Shown here in pieces: positions 1 through 9,005 of a stretch of DNA of 64,000 nucleotides (position 1 is the stretch's first letter; every line of letters starts with the position of its first letter). Source of the stretch: Hymenobacter telluris (GTDB lineage Bacteria; Bacteroidota; Bacteroidia; Cytophagales; Hymenobacteraceae); NCBI RefSeq assembly GCF_017313265.1, contig NZ_JAFLQZ010000016.1:62001-126000 (forward strand). The letters run 5' to 3'. The notes below the pieces were generated by a model, which had not been told where the DNA came from, did no database searches, and saw nothing but the letters and a program-made list of their open reading frames with translations. The position numbers and the translations under genes are program-made.

Positions 1-20
1 CGGTTTCGCTGCCGCAACCC

Positions 21-401
21 ATGGTGCCCAACGAAACTTACAACGCCCGGTTTGCCCGGCTCTACGACGACTTTACGCCCCCGCAGACCGCTCTGTTTCG
101 GCTTTTGCGCAGCAATACGGCCAATTCTATGCGCATCCAGAACCAGCTGCTGCTCGATTGGGCCGACCGGTACAGCGCTTACACGTTGTTTGGGGAAGGC
201 CCTGAAGAGCAGGCCTTCGATGAACAACTGCGGCAGCTGCGGCTGCACTTACGCACCTGGCGCGACAAATTCCAGGCAAGCTTCGAAGCTGACCCGCGCC
301 AAAGCCTGGTGTATCTGCACGATGAAGACCAGCACGGCAAACCCTTTCCCAAGCAGCTGAGTGCCGCCACGGCCGCGTTGCTGGCGAAGCATCCCGCCTG
401 A
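21..401 (+). CDS. Hypothetical protein, possibly 5'-truncated by the window
   Basis: I do not recognise this protein. The reading frame stays open upstream of the first ATG to the window edge (it reads V-S-L-P-Q-P before the Met), so the true start may lie outside and this may be the C-terminal part of a longer protein. From the ATG it gives 126 residues, rich in Leu, Arg and Gln and probably helical, with no signal peptide or membrane segment. A GC-rich hairpin lies about 100 bases downstream. Reality as a gene is supported by the GC-rich codon third positions, which match the neighbours; function cannot be assigned. Confidence 0.5.
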   Translation: MVPNETYNARFARLYDDFTPPQTALFRLLRSNTANSMRIQNQLLLDWADRYSAYTLFGEGPEEQAFDEQLRQLRLHLRTWRDKFQASFEADPRQSLVYLHDEDQHGKPFPKQLSAATAALLAKHPA

Positions 402-504
402 ATTTACCTTGGTATAAGTGTTGAATGCTGAGATTTTTACAAACGACTCACGCTGACTTTCTCCCCCCCCCTCCAGAGCGGTTTCAAAGTCAGTGTAAGG
501 TAAT

Positions 505-522
505 GGCGGGGCTTGCCCCGCC
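505..522. terminator. GC-rich hairpin between genes
   Basis: A perfect 8-base stem (GGCGGGGC / GCCCCGCC) with a two-base loop lies in the roughly 250-base gap before the glycosyltransferase gene. No T-run follows on either side, so it is a structural element or a weak terminator. The rest of the gap shows no convincing gene. Confidence 0.3.
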
Positions 523-657
523 CCGACACCAGCGCCGTTTCACCGATTCCGTTCGACGACGGGCGGAGGCAAGCTTTACGGCGTGCAACCTGTACACTAA
601 CCCTGAAACCGCGCTAACCACCCAATAACTTATGTCTCAGTACTTGCTTTAGCTTCC

Positions 658-2199
658 ATGCTTCCCAAACGCCTTTTGCCGCTGCTGCTGGCGCTACTCA
701 AATTCGCGTCCGGCTACCTGCTGGCCAGCCGGGCCTACGAGCTGCACCGCGACGAATACCTGTACCTCAACTACGGGCGCCATCTGGCCTGGGGCTACCT
801 GGAAGTGCCACCACTCACGGCCCTGCAAAGCTGGCTGACTATGGCGCTGGGCGGGCACTGGTTCTGGGTGAAGCTCTGGCCGATTTTGTGGGGTAGCGTA
901 ACGGTGTACCTGGTGGTGCGGCTGGCGCAGCGGGTGGGCGGCAACTGGTTTGCGGGGGCGCTAGCGGGCATCGGCTATATTGTGTCGGCGTACGCGCGGC
1001 TCAACTTTCTATTTCAGCCCAACTCGTTTGAGGTACTGGCTTTCACCGGGGCCGTGTACGCGCTGGTACGCCACTTGCAAACCAGCCAGCCCGGCTACCT
1101 CTATGCATTAGGGATGATGCTGGGACTAGGGGCCCTGAACAAGTACACCACGTTCTTTTTTGTGGGGGCGCTGCTGGCGGCGCTGCTCCTGACGCCCCAG
1201 CGCCGCCTGCTGCTTGCCCCCCACTGGTGGGGGGCAGCCGCGCTGGCCTTGTTGCTGTGGCTGCCCAATATGCTGTGGCAGCTAACCCACGGCGTACCGT
1301 TTCTGCACCACATGGCCTTGCTGAAAGAGTCGCAGCTGGTGCATGTATCAGCGGCTGATTTCTGGAAAGACCAGCTGCTGATGTGCTTTCCGGCCGTCTG
1401 GATTTGGGTGCCGGGCTTGCTGGCGCTGCTACTCTACCAGCCGTTCGGAAAATACCGCGCGGTGGGTTTCCTCTACCTGGCGGGGCTGCTGATCCTGACG
1501 GTGCTGGACGGCAAAAGCTACTACGCGCTGGGCTACTACCCAATGCTGCTGGCGTTTGGAGCGGTGTGGCTGGAACAACAGCTGGTGCGGTTCCGGTGGG
1601 CGGCGGTGGTCCGGCCACTGCTGCTGGCCGCGCCCGTGCTCGTGATTCTGCCGATGCTGCCGTTCCTGTTCACGCTCTACCCGCCGGCCCACATGCAGCG
1701 CATCGGCCCGCAGTACCAAAGCCTGGGCATACTGCGCTGGGAAGACGGCCAAAACCACCCGCTGCCCCAGGACTACGCCGACATGGTAGGCTGGCAGGAA
1801 CTGGCCGACAAAACCTGGCAAGCCTACCAAAATCTGCCCGATTCTACGCGCCAGTTCACCCTCATCAAGTGCGACAACTACGGGCAGGCGGGCGCCATCA
1901 ATTACTACAACCGCCACCGGCCGCTGCCCGCCGCGCATAGCTTCAATGGCAGCTACCTGTTCTGGTTTCCGCCGCGCCCGGTGCAGCCGTTTCGCCACCT
2001 GATGCTGATAGGGGAGGGCAACCCCTCCGAGCTGACGCCGCACTTCCGCACGTTCCAGAAAGTAGGCGAAATCACCAATCCGTACGCCCGGGAGCTGGGT
2101 ACCACCATCTACCTCGGCACCGACCCCAGCACCGCCCTACTCGACCGGGTGTACCAGGAGCACCACGCCGCACTGGCTGAGTGGCAGGGCCCAGAATAA
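658..2199 (+). CDS. GT39-like (PMT/ArnT-type) integral membrane glycosyltransferase
   Basis: This is a 513-residue polytopic membrane protein with about eleven hydrophobic segments in the first 350 residues and a soluble C-terminal part facing the periplasm. An acidic Asp-Glu pair (D32-E33 in HRDEYLYLNYG) sits in the first extracytoplasmic loop, as in GT-C enzymes of family 39, which move a sugar from a polyprenyl-phosphate donor to a protein or lipid acceptor. The WGYLEVPPL stretch just after it fits the same family. Donor and acceptor cannot be inferred. It stands alone, with no other glycan genes beside it. The start ATG is the first in frame and leads straight into a membrane segment. Confidence 0.8.
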   Translation: MLPKRLLPLLLALLKFASGYLLASRAYELHRDEYLYLNYGRHLAWGYLEVPPLTALQSWLTMALGGHWFWVKLWPILWGSVTVYLVVRLAQRVGGNWFAGALAGIGYIVSAYARLNFLFQPNSFEVLAFTGAVYALVRHLQTSQPGYLYALGMMLGLGALNKYTTFFFVGALLAALLLTPQRRLLLAPHWWGAAALALLLWLPNMLWQLTHGVPFLHHMALLKESQLVHVSAADFWKDQLLMCFPAVWIWVPGLLALLLYQPFGKYRAVGFLYLAGLLILTVLDGKSYYALGYYPMLLAFGAVWLEQQLVRFRWAAVVRPLLLAAPVLVILPMLPFLFTLYPPAHMQRIGPQYQSLGILRWEDGQNHPLPQDYADMVGWQELADKTWQAYQNLPDSTRQFTLIKCDNYGQAGAINYYNRHRPLPAAHSFNGSYLFWFPPRPVQPFRHLMLIGEGNPSELTPHFRTFQKVGEITNPYARELGTTIYLGTDPSTALLDRVYQEHHAALAEWQGPE

Positions 2200-2433
2200 C
2201 GGTTTATGAACTGCTGCTCCCCCCGATAGTTGAACGATGTAGCTACCGTTTTCAGTTGACAAACAGGCGGGGCATGGCAACGGGCAGGTAGTGTTTCTAA
2301 GAACTGGCTTGGCTGCTGCCAGTTCAGGGGCTGCCTACAACCTTGTTGGGAGTGCCCCGTACGCCAAACACCCCGCCGCAAAGCTGGTTTGGTTTTCTTA
2401 CAGCTGTACTCGAACAGCACTCAAATACGCTTT

Positions 2434-2865
2434 ATGTGGATAGTTTTTTCCTTGCTGGCCGCCTTATCTGCGGCGGTAGTCGTCACGTTATCAAAGGCGG
2501 GCATCAAAAATGTAGATTCCAGCCTGGCTTTTGCCGTGCAGTCCATCCTGATTGTGCTGGTAGCCTGGAGCGTGGTGGCCTGGCAGGGCAACTTGCCCAA
2601 CGTAGCAGCCATTGACGGGCGCAGCTGGGCGTTTTTGGTGGCAGCCGGCGTAATTACCTGCGTGTCGTCGTTGCTGTCGTTTCGGGCGCTGGCGCTGGGC
2701 AATGCCTCCCGCGTGTCGCCACTCGATAAGGTGTCGTTGGTGTTTGCTATTGTGCTGGCGGCCGTGTTCCTGAAAGAAAAAGTGAGCTGGCAGGTAATGC
2801 TCGGAGCCGGGCTGATGGTAATTGGCGCCGTAGTTATTGCCTTGGCCAAGCCGGTAGGGGAGTAA
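2434..2865 (+). CDS. Small EamA-family membrane transporter (single domain)
   Basis: The 143-residue product has about five hydrophobic helices and ends in a short charged tail. The helix pattern, the central V-S-P-L-D-K motif (after ALGNASR) and the FLKEK-x-S-W near the last helix are those of EamA/DMT transporters. It has one EamA unit instead of the usual two, so it probably works as a dimer. I chose the ATG that starts MWIVFSLLAAL because the upstream alternative adds a polar, unlikely N-terminus. A hairpin (GAACTGGC/GCCAGTTC) lies in the leader region. The substrate is unknown. Confidence 0.75.
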   Translation: MWIVFSLLAALSAAVVVTLSKAGIKNVDSSLAFAVQSILIVLVAWSVVAWQGNLPNVAAIDGRSWAFLVAAGVITCVSSLLSFRALALGNASRVSPLDKVSLVFAIVLAAVFLKEKVSWQVMLGAGLMVIGAVVIALAKPVGE

Positions 2866-3180
2866 TACCAAGCGTATATTCAGCGGGCTACTGAGAATAC
2901 TAAGGGCAAGGTAGCCAAGCATCTGGGCGGCCCGAATGGAAGCCAACTTGAAAGCTTATAACAGGCAGTGCGGTTGCGTAGCGGCTTAGCAAAGCAGGTA
3001 CATAATATTAGGCTGGTTATGGGCCTGACAGGCAGGATAGGGCTAAGCCAATAATAGCTTATATATAAAATAGATTAGCTAAATATATTTTACGAGTGCA
3101 TATAATTATTTCGGAAGCATCACCTAGTTTTAAGAATTCGTTATTTGTTATTCGCCGGGACTTGGGCGGCTTACTACTTT
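2866..3180. other. AT-rich intergenic region, no gene seen
   Basis: This gap of about 315 bases becomes strongly AT-rich in its second half, with runs such as TTATATATAAAATAG, in contrast to the GC-rich genes on both sides. I see no coding region. A TAGTTTTA box at 3125 could be the -7 element for the downstream peptidase (one mismatch to TAnnTTTG), but it has no clear -33 partner. Confidence 0.5.
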
Positions 3181-4653
3181 ATGTTTCGATACGTTTTATG
3201 CTTGTGGCTGCTGTGCCTCGGTGGCCGGGCCGCAACGGCGCAGAGCACGCCGTATTTACCTTTTTATTCTTCTGATACCAGCAAGGTATACGCGTTGGCG
3301 GTAGCGCACCGGAGTGCGGTTAAAGCTCATTTTGTAGTCCCTAAAACGGGTAATAGTGAGTATCGGGAGCATTATAAGCGTATTGTGCAGGATGCTTCCA
3401 CTGAGGTGTACAACGCCGTCCGCTACTCTGCACTGCTCGACCCCGTGCTCGACGCTTCTGTACAGCAGGTTTTTGCGAAAGTGGTGAAAGCCAATCCGCA
3501 GTTGCCACCTTTGCGGCTAGTCCTCACCAAGAACCCGGAACCCAATGCGCGGGCAGTTGGCAATGGTACTATTCTGCTGCACGTTGGCTTGCTGCCTACG
3601 CTCGAAAACGAGAGCCAGCTTGCCTTTATCCTATGCCATGAAATAGCCCATATTCAGGCGCGCCACATGGAAACGACTATTGCCGAGCGGCTTACCGCTT
3701 TGCATAGCCGGGAAATGAAGCGGGAAGTACGCCGTATTATTCAAGCGGAATACAACATCAATTCGCGCATGAAAGCCCTCATTCTGGGCTTCTCGCTCGA
3801 TGGCACTTACCACCAGCGCAAACACGAGCAGCAGGCCGATTCGCTGGGCTACGAGCTACTTAAGCGCACTCCGTACGATGCCACGCAGGCGCACCGGGCC
3901 CTTCAGCTGCTCGACCAGATGGATGCGCCTGCCACCCAAGACCAGTTGGAGCTAGGGCAGTATTTCAGCTGCGCCAGCTTCGCCAAAACATTCAACACCG
4001 CGCCTGCCAAGCCCCAATCCATTTTTGCGGTGAAAGCACCCGAGCAAACCGTGCTGCAAACCACCGACACGCTCAAGTCGCACCCCGATTGTGCGAAACG
4101 GATGCGCTACATCCGGGCACTGGCGCAGGGGCAGGTAGCCGAAGGACCGCAAGTGGTGGCGCCCGAGTTTGCGCACCTGCGCACCGTAAGCCGGCTGGAG
4201 GTGGTGCAAAGCTGGTTCGACGCCGACTGCTACGACCACGCCCTGTTTGATGCGCTACTGCTGCTCCGCCACGACCCGCAAAATGCCTACCTCCGCTCAG
4301 TGGTGCAGTTAAGCTTGTATGAGCTGCGCCAGCATTTGATTAATCACCGCTTCACTGAAGTGGTGTCCAACGTTTCAACGCATAATCCGGCCAACTTCAA
4401 CCAGTTGCTGACCACGCTCTATGGCTTGCACAGCACTGAGTACAAGGGGTTGAGCACCTGTTTCGAGCAACTGGTGCCACCCGCCTCGGCCGCCGATGAA
4501 TACGCGCTGGCCGCCCGCTATGCCGCTGCCGCCCTTGCCGAAGACCCCGCTCAAACTACGGCCTTGCAGCAGCAGTACCTCGCGCAATACAAAAGCGGTA
4601 AGTTTTCGGCGCTGCTTTTTCCCACTCCGGTTTCCACTCTCAAACGCAAATAA
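3181..4653 (+). CDS. Secreted M48-family zinc metallopeptidase
   Basis: The protein begins with a signal peptide (MFRYVLCLWLLCLGG, cut near AATAQ), which is why this ATG was chosen over a TTG 36 bases upstream. The zinc site is clear: HEIAH at residues 153-157, with the third ligand Glu216 in HEQQAD. This is the HExxH...ExxxAD pattern of M48 peptidases, related to the periplasmic BepA/YfgC group. The remaining roughly 270 residues are helical with Ala-rich TPR-like stretches, again as in BepA-type proteins. It probably acts in the periplasm in envelope protein quality control. The next gene starts 29 bases downstream and may be co-transcribed. Confidence 0.85.
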   Translation: MFRYVLCLWLLCLGGRAATAQSTPYLPFYSSDTSKVYALAVAHRSAVKAHFVVPKTGNSEYREHYKRIVQDASTEVYNAVRYSALLDPVLDASVQQVFAKVVKANPQLPPLRLVLTKNPEPNARAVGNGTILLHVGLLPTLENESQLAFILCHEIAHIQARHMETTIAERLTALHSREMKREVRRIIQAEYNINSRMKALILGFSLDGTYHQRKHEQQADSLGYELLKRTPYDATQAHRALQLLDQMDAPATQDQLELGQYFSCASFAKTFNTAPAKPQSIFAVKAPEQTVLQTTDTLKSHPDCAKRMRYIRALAQGQVAEGPQVVAPEFAHLRTVSRLEVVQSWFDADCYDHALFDALLLLRHDPQNAYLRSVVQLSLYELRQHLINHRFTEVVSNVSTHNPANFNQLLTTLYGLHSTEYKGLSTCFEQLVPPASAADEYALAARYAAAALAEDPAQTTALQQQYLAQYKSGKFSALLFPTPVSTLKRK

Positions 4654-4682
4654 CCTCTCTCCATTTCCAACCTCTACTTTTT

Positions 4683-6248
4683 ATGTTTCAATTTAAACGC
4701 ACGCTCCTGACGGCTGTAGTTGCCCTGGCGGTGGCGGCTACGGCTTCTGCCCAAACCCAAACTCTGGACGGGGTCAAGAGCATAGGTCGCTCGGGTATAT
4801 CGCCAATTTATGCGGGCAATGAAGTGAAAGGCTATCTTATGTATAGCGAGGCCGACAAAGCCGACCGCAAGAATGATAACTATCACCTCGACTTCTATGA
4901 CCAGGATTTAAACAAGGTTTCGACGGTGGTAATTCAGAAGCCAGCCGGTAAGTATTACTTGCTCGACAACGCTTTCAATGGTACCACTTTCGGGTTGTAT
5001 TTCTACAACCACAAAGACAAGACGATGGAAATCGAAACCTACGATACCAGCCTGAAGAAGGTGGCCTCGAAGGTGGTGGGCGAGGTGAACCGGCAGCAAC
5101 TCATGGCTATTGGGATGCAGATGCGCAGCGCAGGCGGTGAAGGCAAAATGCCCTTCGGCGGCCTCGACCTGCGCCCCATAGCCGACAAAGGTTTTGCCCG
5201 CGTCAACGTGGACGGCGAAAAGTACGAGGTGGAGATGTACGATAACAATCTGCAACTGAAGTGGCGGCAGAAAACCGACCCAAAATCCAAGTTTTTGGAA
5301 AGCATCATTATTTCTGAAACCACCGACAAGTACATGATTGGCACGGTGCTGCGCAAAGGCAGTATGATGTCGAAGAAGGTGGATCCCTACATGGTGGCCT
5401 TCGACTTGAACACCGGTAAAAAGATTCTCGACCAGCCCGTAGAGTCCAGCAAAACCGAGCAACTCTCGCTTAGCTCGTTCACGTATGACGCGGCCAAGCA
5501 CGAGTTTGTGGCCGTGGGCGAATACTACAAACCCGACGACAAGCCGTTCGTCAATAAAAGCCAGGGCTTCTACATCAAGCGCTTCGGCGAGGATGGCAAA
5601 CTGGTTGGAATTAAGCCCTACAACTGGCAGAAAGAAGTGAAAGGCTTGATGCCGGCCGAAGCCCAGCAGGCAATGGAAGATGGATTCATGAACTTCACGC
5701 ACTCCATCAGCAAAGGTGCCGACGGCCGCATGTACGTGGTGAGCGAACAGTACCGTATTGCCGGCAAAGGCCTGGATGTGGCCATGACGCTGATGGGCGG
5801 CGGCGGCGGCTCCAAGGGCGTTATCGGCAACATGCTGGTATTCGTGCTCGACCCCACCTACAAGCTGGCTGATATAAAGTGCTATACCAAAGATGTTTCC
5901 AAGGTGATGCTACCGCCCGGTGCCGGTTTCGCGGGAGCGGGCTTGCTAGGCCAGTACATCAAAGCTATGGGTGGTTTCGACTACCAGTTTATGCAGCGCA
6001 GCGACGCCAACTCGCTCTTCAACGTGGTGTATATCAACTACGATAAAGAGAAGGGCGAGGCAACCAAGAAGGTGGTAGGTAACATTGCCTTCGGCGAAAA
6101 CGGCAAGTTTGTGGTGGATAAGATTGACGGTACCAGCGCCGCCACCAACTCGTTTGTGTATCCGGCCAAGCCCGGCTACGTGATGATGGTAGACTACCTG
6201 AAAAAGCAGAAGCAACTGGGCATGAAGCTGGTGAAGCTGAACATCTAA
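4683..6248 (+). CDS. Large secreted protein of unknown function
   Basis: The 521-residue product has a clear signal peptide (MFQFKRTLLTAVVALAVAA, cut after SAQ) and no membrane segment after it. The mature part is rich in Lys, Asp, Tyr and Gly, with alternating beta-strand patterns such as FDLNTGKKI, FVLDPTYKLAD and VVYINYDKEKG that recall beta-propeller blades. A glycine run (LMGGGGGSKG) sits near residue 370. I do not recognise the family; proteins of this type are common among Bacteroidota. It follows the M48 peptidase by 29 bases and is closed by a strong bidirectional terminator, so the two may form one transcript. Confidence 0.7.
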   Translation: MFQFKRTLLTAVVALAVAATASAQTQTLDGVKSIGRSGISPIYAGNEVKGYLMYSEADKADRKNDNYHLDFYDQDLNKVSTVVIQKPAGKYYLLDNAFNGTTFGLYFYNHKDKTMEIETYDTSLKKVASKVVGEVNRQQLMAIGMQMRSAGGEGKMPFGGLDLRPIADKGFARVNVDGEKYEVEMYDNNLQLKWRQKTDPKSKFLESIIISETTDKYMIGTVLRKGSMMSKKVDPYMVAFDLNTGKKILDQPVESSKTEQLSLSSFTYDAAKHEFVAVGEYYKPDDKPFVNKSQGFYIKRFGEDGKLVGIKPYNWQKEVKGLMPAEAQQAMEDGFMNFTHSISKGADGRMYVVSEQYRIAGKGLDVAMTLMGGGGGSKGVIGNMLVFVLDPTYKLADIKCYTKDVSKVMLPPGAGFAGAGLLGQYIKAMGGFDYQFMQRSDANSLFNVVYINYDKEKGEATKKVVGNIAFGENGKFVVDKIDGTSAATNSFVYPAKPGYVMMVDYLKKQKQLGMKLVKLNI

Positions 6249-6274
6249 GTTCTGATTTTGCAGTCTTACCTAAA

Positions 6275-6306
6275 CAACAAGGCCCGGCACTTGCCGGGCC
6301 TTGTTG
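6275..6306. terminator. Bidirectional Rho-independent terminator
   Basis: A perfect inverted repeat of 15 bases (CAACAAGGCCCGGCA and its complement) lies between two convergent genes, the secreted protein on the plus strand and the GNAT gene on the minus strand. The inner GC-rich stem with flanking A/T tails can stop transcription from both sides. Confidence 0.8.
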
Positions 6307-6308
6307 CG

Positions 6309-6758
6309 TTACAACAGAATCATGTGGATGTGCGGAATACCGTCTTCGAGGTAGCCTTCGCCATGCTGCCGGAACCCGAAGCTTTCGTAGAATTCCTTGA
6401 GGTAGAGCTGCGCCCCAATCTGAATGGGCTGGCGGCCGAACAGCGTTTCCACGGTTTCAATCGACTGCTGCATCAGCGCCCGGCCCAGGCCGTAGCGCCG
6501 GAATTTTGGGCTGGTAACTACGCGCCCGATGCTGGCCTCGGGGTAGCTGATGCCCGCCCCAAACAGCCGGGTGTAGGCAGCCAGCTCGCCGGTTTCGGTG
6601 TAGCCCAGCAGGTGCGTGGCCGCTTGGTCTTGCCCATCCAGGTCCTGAAACGCGCAGGCTTGCTCCACCACAAATACTTCGGAGCGGAGATGGAGCAGGG
6701 CATACAGCTCGGCAAGCGTGAGGGCCTCGAACGGCTTGGTAATCCAGGTGAGCGTCAT
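6309..6758 (-). CDS. GNAT N-acetyltransferase, ElaA-like
   Basis: The 149-residue protein fits the ElaA branch of the GNAT superfamily: an N-terminal L-x-LR-x-EVFVVEQ-x-C segment, then D-x-D-G-x-D, the acetyl-CoA-binding loop R-x-Y-G-L-G-R-A-L, and a C-terminal YESFGF. GNAT enzymes move an acetyl group from acetyl-CoA to an amine; the acceptor for ElaA proteins is not established. I placed the start at MTLTWITKPF; a longer frame upstream adds a hydrophobic stretch not seen in this family. A CATCTTTG box 27 bases before the start may be its -7 promoter element. Confidence 0.8.
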   Translation of the reverse strand: MTLTWITKPFEALTLAELYALLHLRSEVFVVEQACAFQDLDGQDQAATHLLGYTETGELAAYTRLFGAGISYPEASIGRVVTSPKFRRYGLGRALMQQSIETVETLFGRQPIQIGAQLYLKEFYESFGFRQHGEGYLEDGIPHIHMILL

Positions 6759-6784
6759 AAGGAGGGAACAAGTAAATAGGGCTG

Positions 6785-6792
6785 CAAAGATG
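6785..6792 (-). promoter_or_regulatory. Possible -7 promoter box for the GNAT gene
   Basis: On the minus strand this reads CATCTTTG, one base from the Bacteroidota -7 consensus TAnnTTTG, and it lies 27 bases from the GNAT start, a typical distance. No matching -33 box is seen, so the call is tentative. Confidence 0.25.
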
Positions 6793-6921
6793 GCAGCTCG
6801 CGCGCAAAGCATGCGGCCGAAGAGCCGACAAATTACAGCTCAACCACAGCGTCTGCGGCGCGCCTTGCGTATACCGAGGCACTGTCTTGGCTGCTTACCG
6901 CGGCCGCAACTACCCAACCAC

Positions 6922-7902
6922 ATGGACTATATCCGCTTGGGGGCCACGGGCCTCAAAGTTTCCCGCATCTGCCTGGGCACCATGACCTATGGCACGCCTA
7001 CCGAGCGTTGGCCCTGGGCGCTCGAAGAAGAGCAGAGCCGCCCGTTTATCAAACAAGCCCTGGAATTAGGCATCAATTTCTTTGACACCGCCGACGTGTA
7101 TTCCAACGGTGCCAGTGAAGAAGTGGTGGGCCGCGCCCTGCGCGACTTTGCCAAGCGCGACGAAATTGTGCTGGCCACTAAAGTTTACAACCCGATGGGG
7201 CCGGGCCCTAACCAAAAGGGGCTTTCGCGCAAGCACATTATGAGTGCCATTGATGCCAGTTTGCAGCGCCTCGGTACCGATTACGTGGACCTCTACCAGA
7301 TTCACCGCTGGGACTACGATACGCCGATTGAAGAAACCCTGGAAGCCCTGCACGACGTGGTGAAGGCAGGCAAGGCCCGCTACATTGGGGCCTCGTCGAT
7401 GTTTGCCTGGCAGTTTGCGCAGGCGCTGTACGTGGCCGACAAGCACAACTGGACCCGTTTTGTGAGTATGCAGCCGCATTACAACCTGGTGTACCGCGAG
7501 GAGGAGCGCGAAATGCTGCCGCTGTGCCAGGACCAGAACATTGGCGTAATTCCCTGGTCGCCGCTGGCACGGGGGCTGCTTACGGGCGGGCGCAGCAAGG
7601 AGCGCAACGAAACCGAGCGGGCCAAAACCGATGCTTTTGGCAAAAGCCTGTACGGCCGCGACGACGATTTTGCCGTGGCCGACCGGGTAACGGAAATAGC
7701 TCAGGCGCGGGGCCTGCCCAACGCCCAAATTGCGTTGGCCTGGATGCTTTCCAAATCTGCCATTACTGCCCCCATTGTGGGTGCCAGCAAACCCGGCCAC
7801 CTGGAAGATGCCGTGGCCGCTGTGCAAGTGAAATTGTCGGGCGAGGAAATCAAGCGCCTGGAGGAGCTGTATCAGCCGCATCCGGTGCTCGGGTTTTCGT
7901 AG
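6922..7902 (+). CDS. Aldo/keto reductase
   Basis: This 326-residue protein is an NAD(P)H-dependent oxidoreductase of the AKR superfamily, reducing aldehydes or ketones in the cytoplasm. The catalytic tetrad is visible: Asp55 and Tyr60 (FFDTADVY), Lys87 (LATKVYN) and His128 (YQIHRWD). The C-terminal cofactor-binding segment APIVGASKPGHLEDAV is also present. The size and the RTDYVD-like GTDYVDLYQIH motif match YajO/Tas-like bacterial members. The start MDYIRLGATGLKVSRICLG is where the family normally begins; an upstream in-frame extension is Arg-rich and unlikely. The natural substrate is unknown. Confidence 0.9.
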   Translation: MDYIRLGATGLKVSRICLGTMTYGTPTERWPWALEEEQSRPFIKQALELGINFFDTADVYSNGASEEVVGRALRDFAKRDEIVLATKVYNPMGPGPNQKGLSRKHIMSAIDASLQRLGTDYVDLYQIHRWDYDTPIEETLEALHDVVKAGKARYIGASSMFAWQFAQALYVADKHNWTRFVSMQPHYNLVYREEEREMLPLCQDQNIGVIPWSPLARGLLTGGRSKERNETERAKTDAFGKSLYGRDDDFAVADRVTEIAQARGLPNAQIALAWMLSKSAITAPIVGASKPGHLEDAVAAVQVKLSGEEIKRLEELYQPHPVLGFS

Positions 7903-7978
7903 TAAAGTGAAGCGCCGACGCTGACTCTTGACTGAATTCCCCCCCCCAAATCTTGTTCTACGCCTTCCCGTCAATCCT

Positions 7979-8518
7979 ATGAAAACGCTGCTTCTTGTTT
8001 CCCTGCTGGCTTTTGCGGCCTGTTCGCCGGTGCGGGTGGAATCCACCACCCAAATGCCGGGCGTGAATTTCGCGGCTTACAAAACCTATAATTTCATGGA
8101 CGTAACGGCGCGCAACGAGGACGTATTTCGGGGCAGCAGCGCCAGCGTCGAGCAGCTTAAGCAAGCCGTGGCGCGGCAGCTGGAGCAGCGCGGCTACCAA
8201 CGCGCCGATACCCCCGACCTCTGGGTGAACATTGGGGTGGTAACGCAGCAGAAGGTGCAAACCCGGGAAACCAACATCTGGGACGCGCCGCGCTACATTG
8301 GGCAGCGCAACTACCACTGGCAAAGCCAGGAAGTGCCGGTCGGCTCGTACCGGGAGGGCACCGCCACCGTGGACATTGTGGATGCCGCCCGCAACGAGCA
8401 AATCTGGCAGGGAATAGCCGCCAGTGCCCTTTCCAAAGACCCCGAAAAGCTGGCTGCCCGCATTGATGAGGGCATTGCCGATATGTTCAAGGCCTACCCG
8501 GTGCCACCTCGGCAGTAG
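7979..8518 (+). CDS. DUF4136-type lipoprotein
   Basis: The product has a lipoprotein signal peptide, MKTLLLVSLLAFAAC, with the lipidated Cys at residue 15. The mature part of about 165 residues follows the DUF4136 pattern: an early Y-K-T-Y-N-F segment, L-x-x-A-V-x-R-Q-L-E-x-R-G-Y, a D-L-W-V-N-I strand and the closing A-R-I-D-E-G-I-A-D-M-F. DUF4136 lipoproteins are common in Bacteroidota and their role is unknown. The chosen start has the signal peptide; an upstream alternative would bury it. A palindromic repeat follows just after the stop codon. Confidence 0.8.
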   Translation: MKTLLLVSLLAFAACSPVRVESTTQMPGVNFAAYKTYNFMDVTARNEDVFRGSSASVEQLKQAVARQLEQRGYQRADTPDLWVNIGVVTQQKVQTRETNIWDAPRYIGQRNYHWQSQEVPVGSYREGTATVDIVDAARNEQIWQGIAASALSKDPEKLAARIDEGIADMFKAYPVPPRQ

Positions 8519-8530
8519 CCTGAAAGGTAT

Positions 8531-8591
8531 TGGTTGATTGCTGGTAGTTGCTTGTTTGCGTACCAAGTAGTCAACTACCAGCAATCAACTA
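8531..8591. repeat. Imperfect palindrome of heptad-like repeats
   Basis: Two 20-base arms, TGGTTGATTGCTGGTAGTTG and its near complement (19 of 20 match), flank a 21-base spacer. Read in sevens, the stretch from here to about 8628 shows repeated units such as TAGTTGC, AACTACC, AGCAATC and ATCAACC. It lies between the DUF4136 gene and the next small gene and resembles the heptad elements near 41.5, 42.5 and 48.7 kb. Confidence 0.6.
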
Positions 8592-8629
8592 GGAGTAACA
8601 ATCAGTAATCAACCTTTAACAACCAACCC

Positions 8630-8932
8630 ATGAGCAAGAAAACCAGCACCACCAAAAAGAAAATCAGCAAGAAGCCAAACACCGCCGCTATTGTAGGCGC
8701 CTCGTTGGCGGCGGTAGCCGCAGGCGCTGCCTACTATAGCTACAACAAAGGCGGCTGGCCCTTCGCCGGCAAGAAAATTCCTGGCAAAAAGATTGGCGCT
8801 AAAGCCCACGGCGTAAGCGCCGCCGACAACGTAGACGTGGCCCTCACCAATGAGGTAGCCGAATCGACGTTGCACAACCCCAACAACGCCGGCGACTTCG
8901 TGGATGAAGGCGGCACCGGCAACGCCGACTAA
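8630..8932 (+). CDS. Small basic protein with one membrane segment
   Basis: The 100-residue product starts with a very Lys-rich tail (MSKKTSTTKKKISKK), followed by an Ala/Gly-rich hydrophobic stretch at about residues 18-37, a second basic region (GKKIPGKKIGAKAH) and an acidic, Asn/Asp-rich end. This suggests an inner-membrane anchor with a cytoplasmic basic tail. The basic tail could instead contact nucleic acid or phospholipid, but nothing proves it. I do not recognise a named family. A strong bidirectional terminator follows, which supports a real transcribed gene. Confidence 0.6.
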   Translation: MSKKTSTTKKKISKKPNTAAIVGASLAAVAAGAAYYSYNKGGWPFAGKKIPGKKIGAKAHGVSAADNVDVALTNEVAESTLHNPNNAGDFVDEGGTGNAD

Positions 8933-8941
8933 GTATAGTCA

Positions 8942-8993
8942 CACCAACAAAAAAGGCCCCATGCTGTGCAGCATGGGGCCTTTTTTGTTGGTG
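8942..8993. terminator. Bidirectional Rho-independent terminator
   Basis: A 25-base perfect inverted repeat with a two-base centre: CACCAACAAAAAAGGCCCC then ATGCTG, and its complement. The GC core is flanked by an A-run on one side and a T-run on the other, so it works as a terminator for both the small basic protein gene and the convergent oxidoreductase gene. Confidence 0.9.
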
Positions 8994-9005
8994 CATTAAA
9001 CGAAT

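Noticed and set aside
425..628. A 67-codon frame in the gap before the glycosyltransferase
   Set aside because: It crosses the GC hairpin, has a Cys/Arg/Pro-rich composition with no motifs, and no promoter or ribosome-binding signal.
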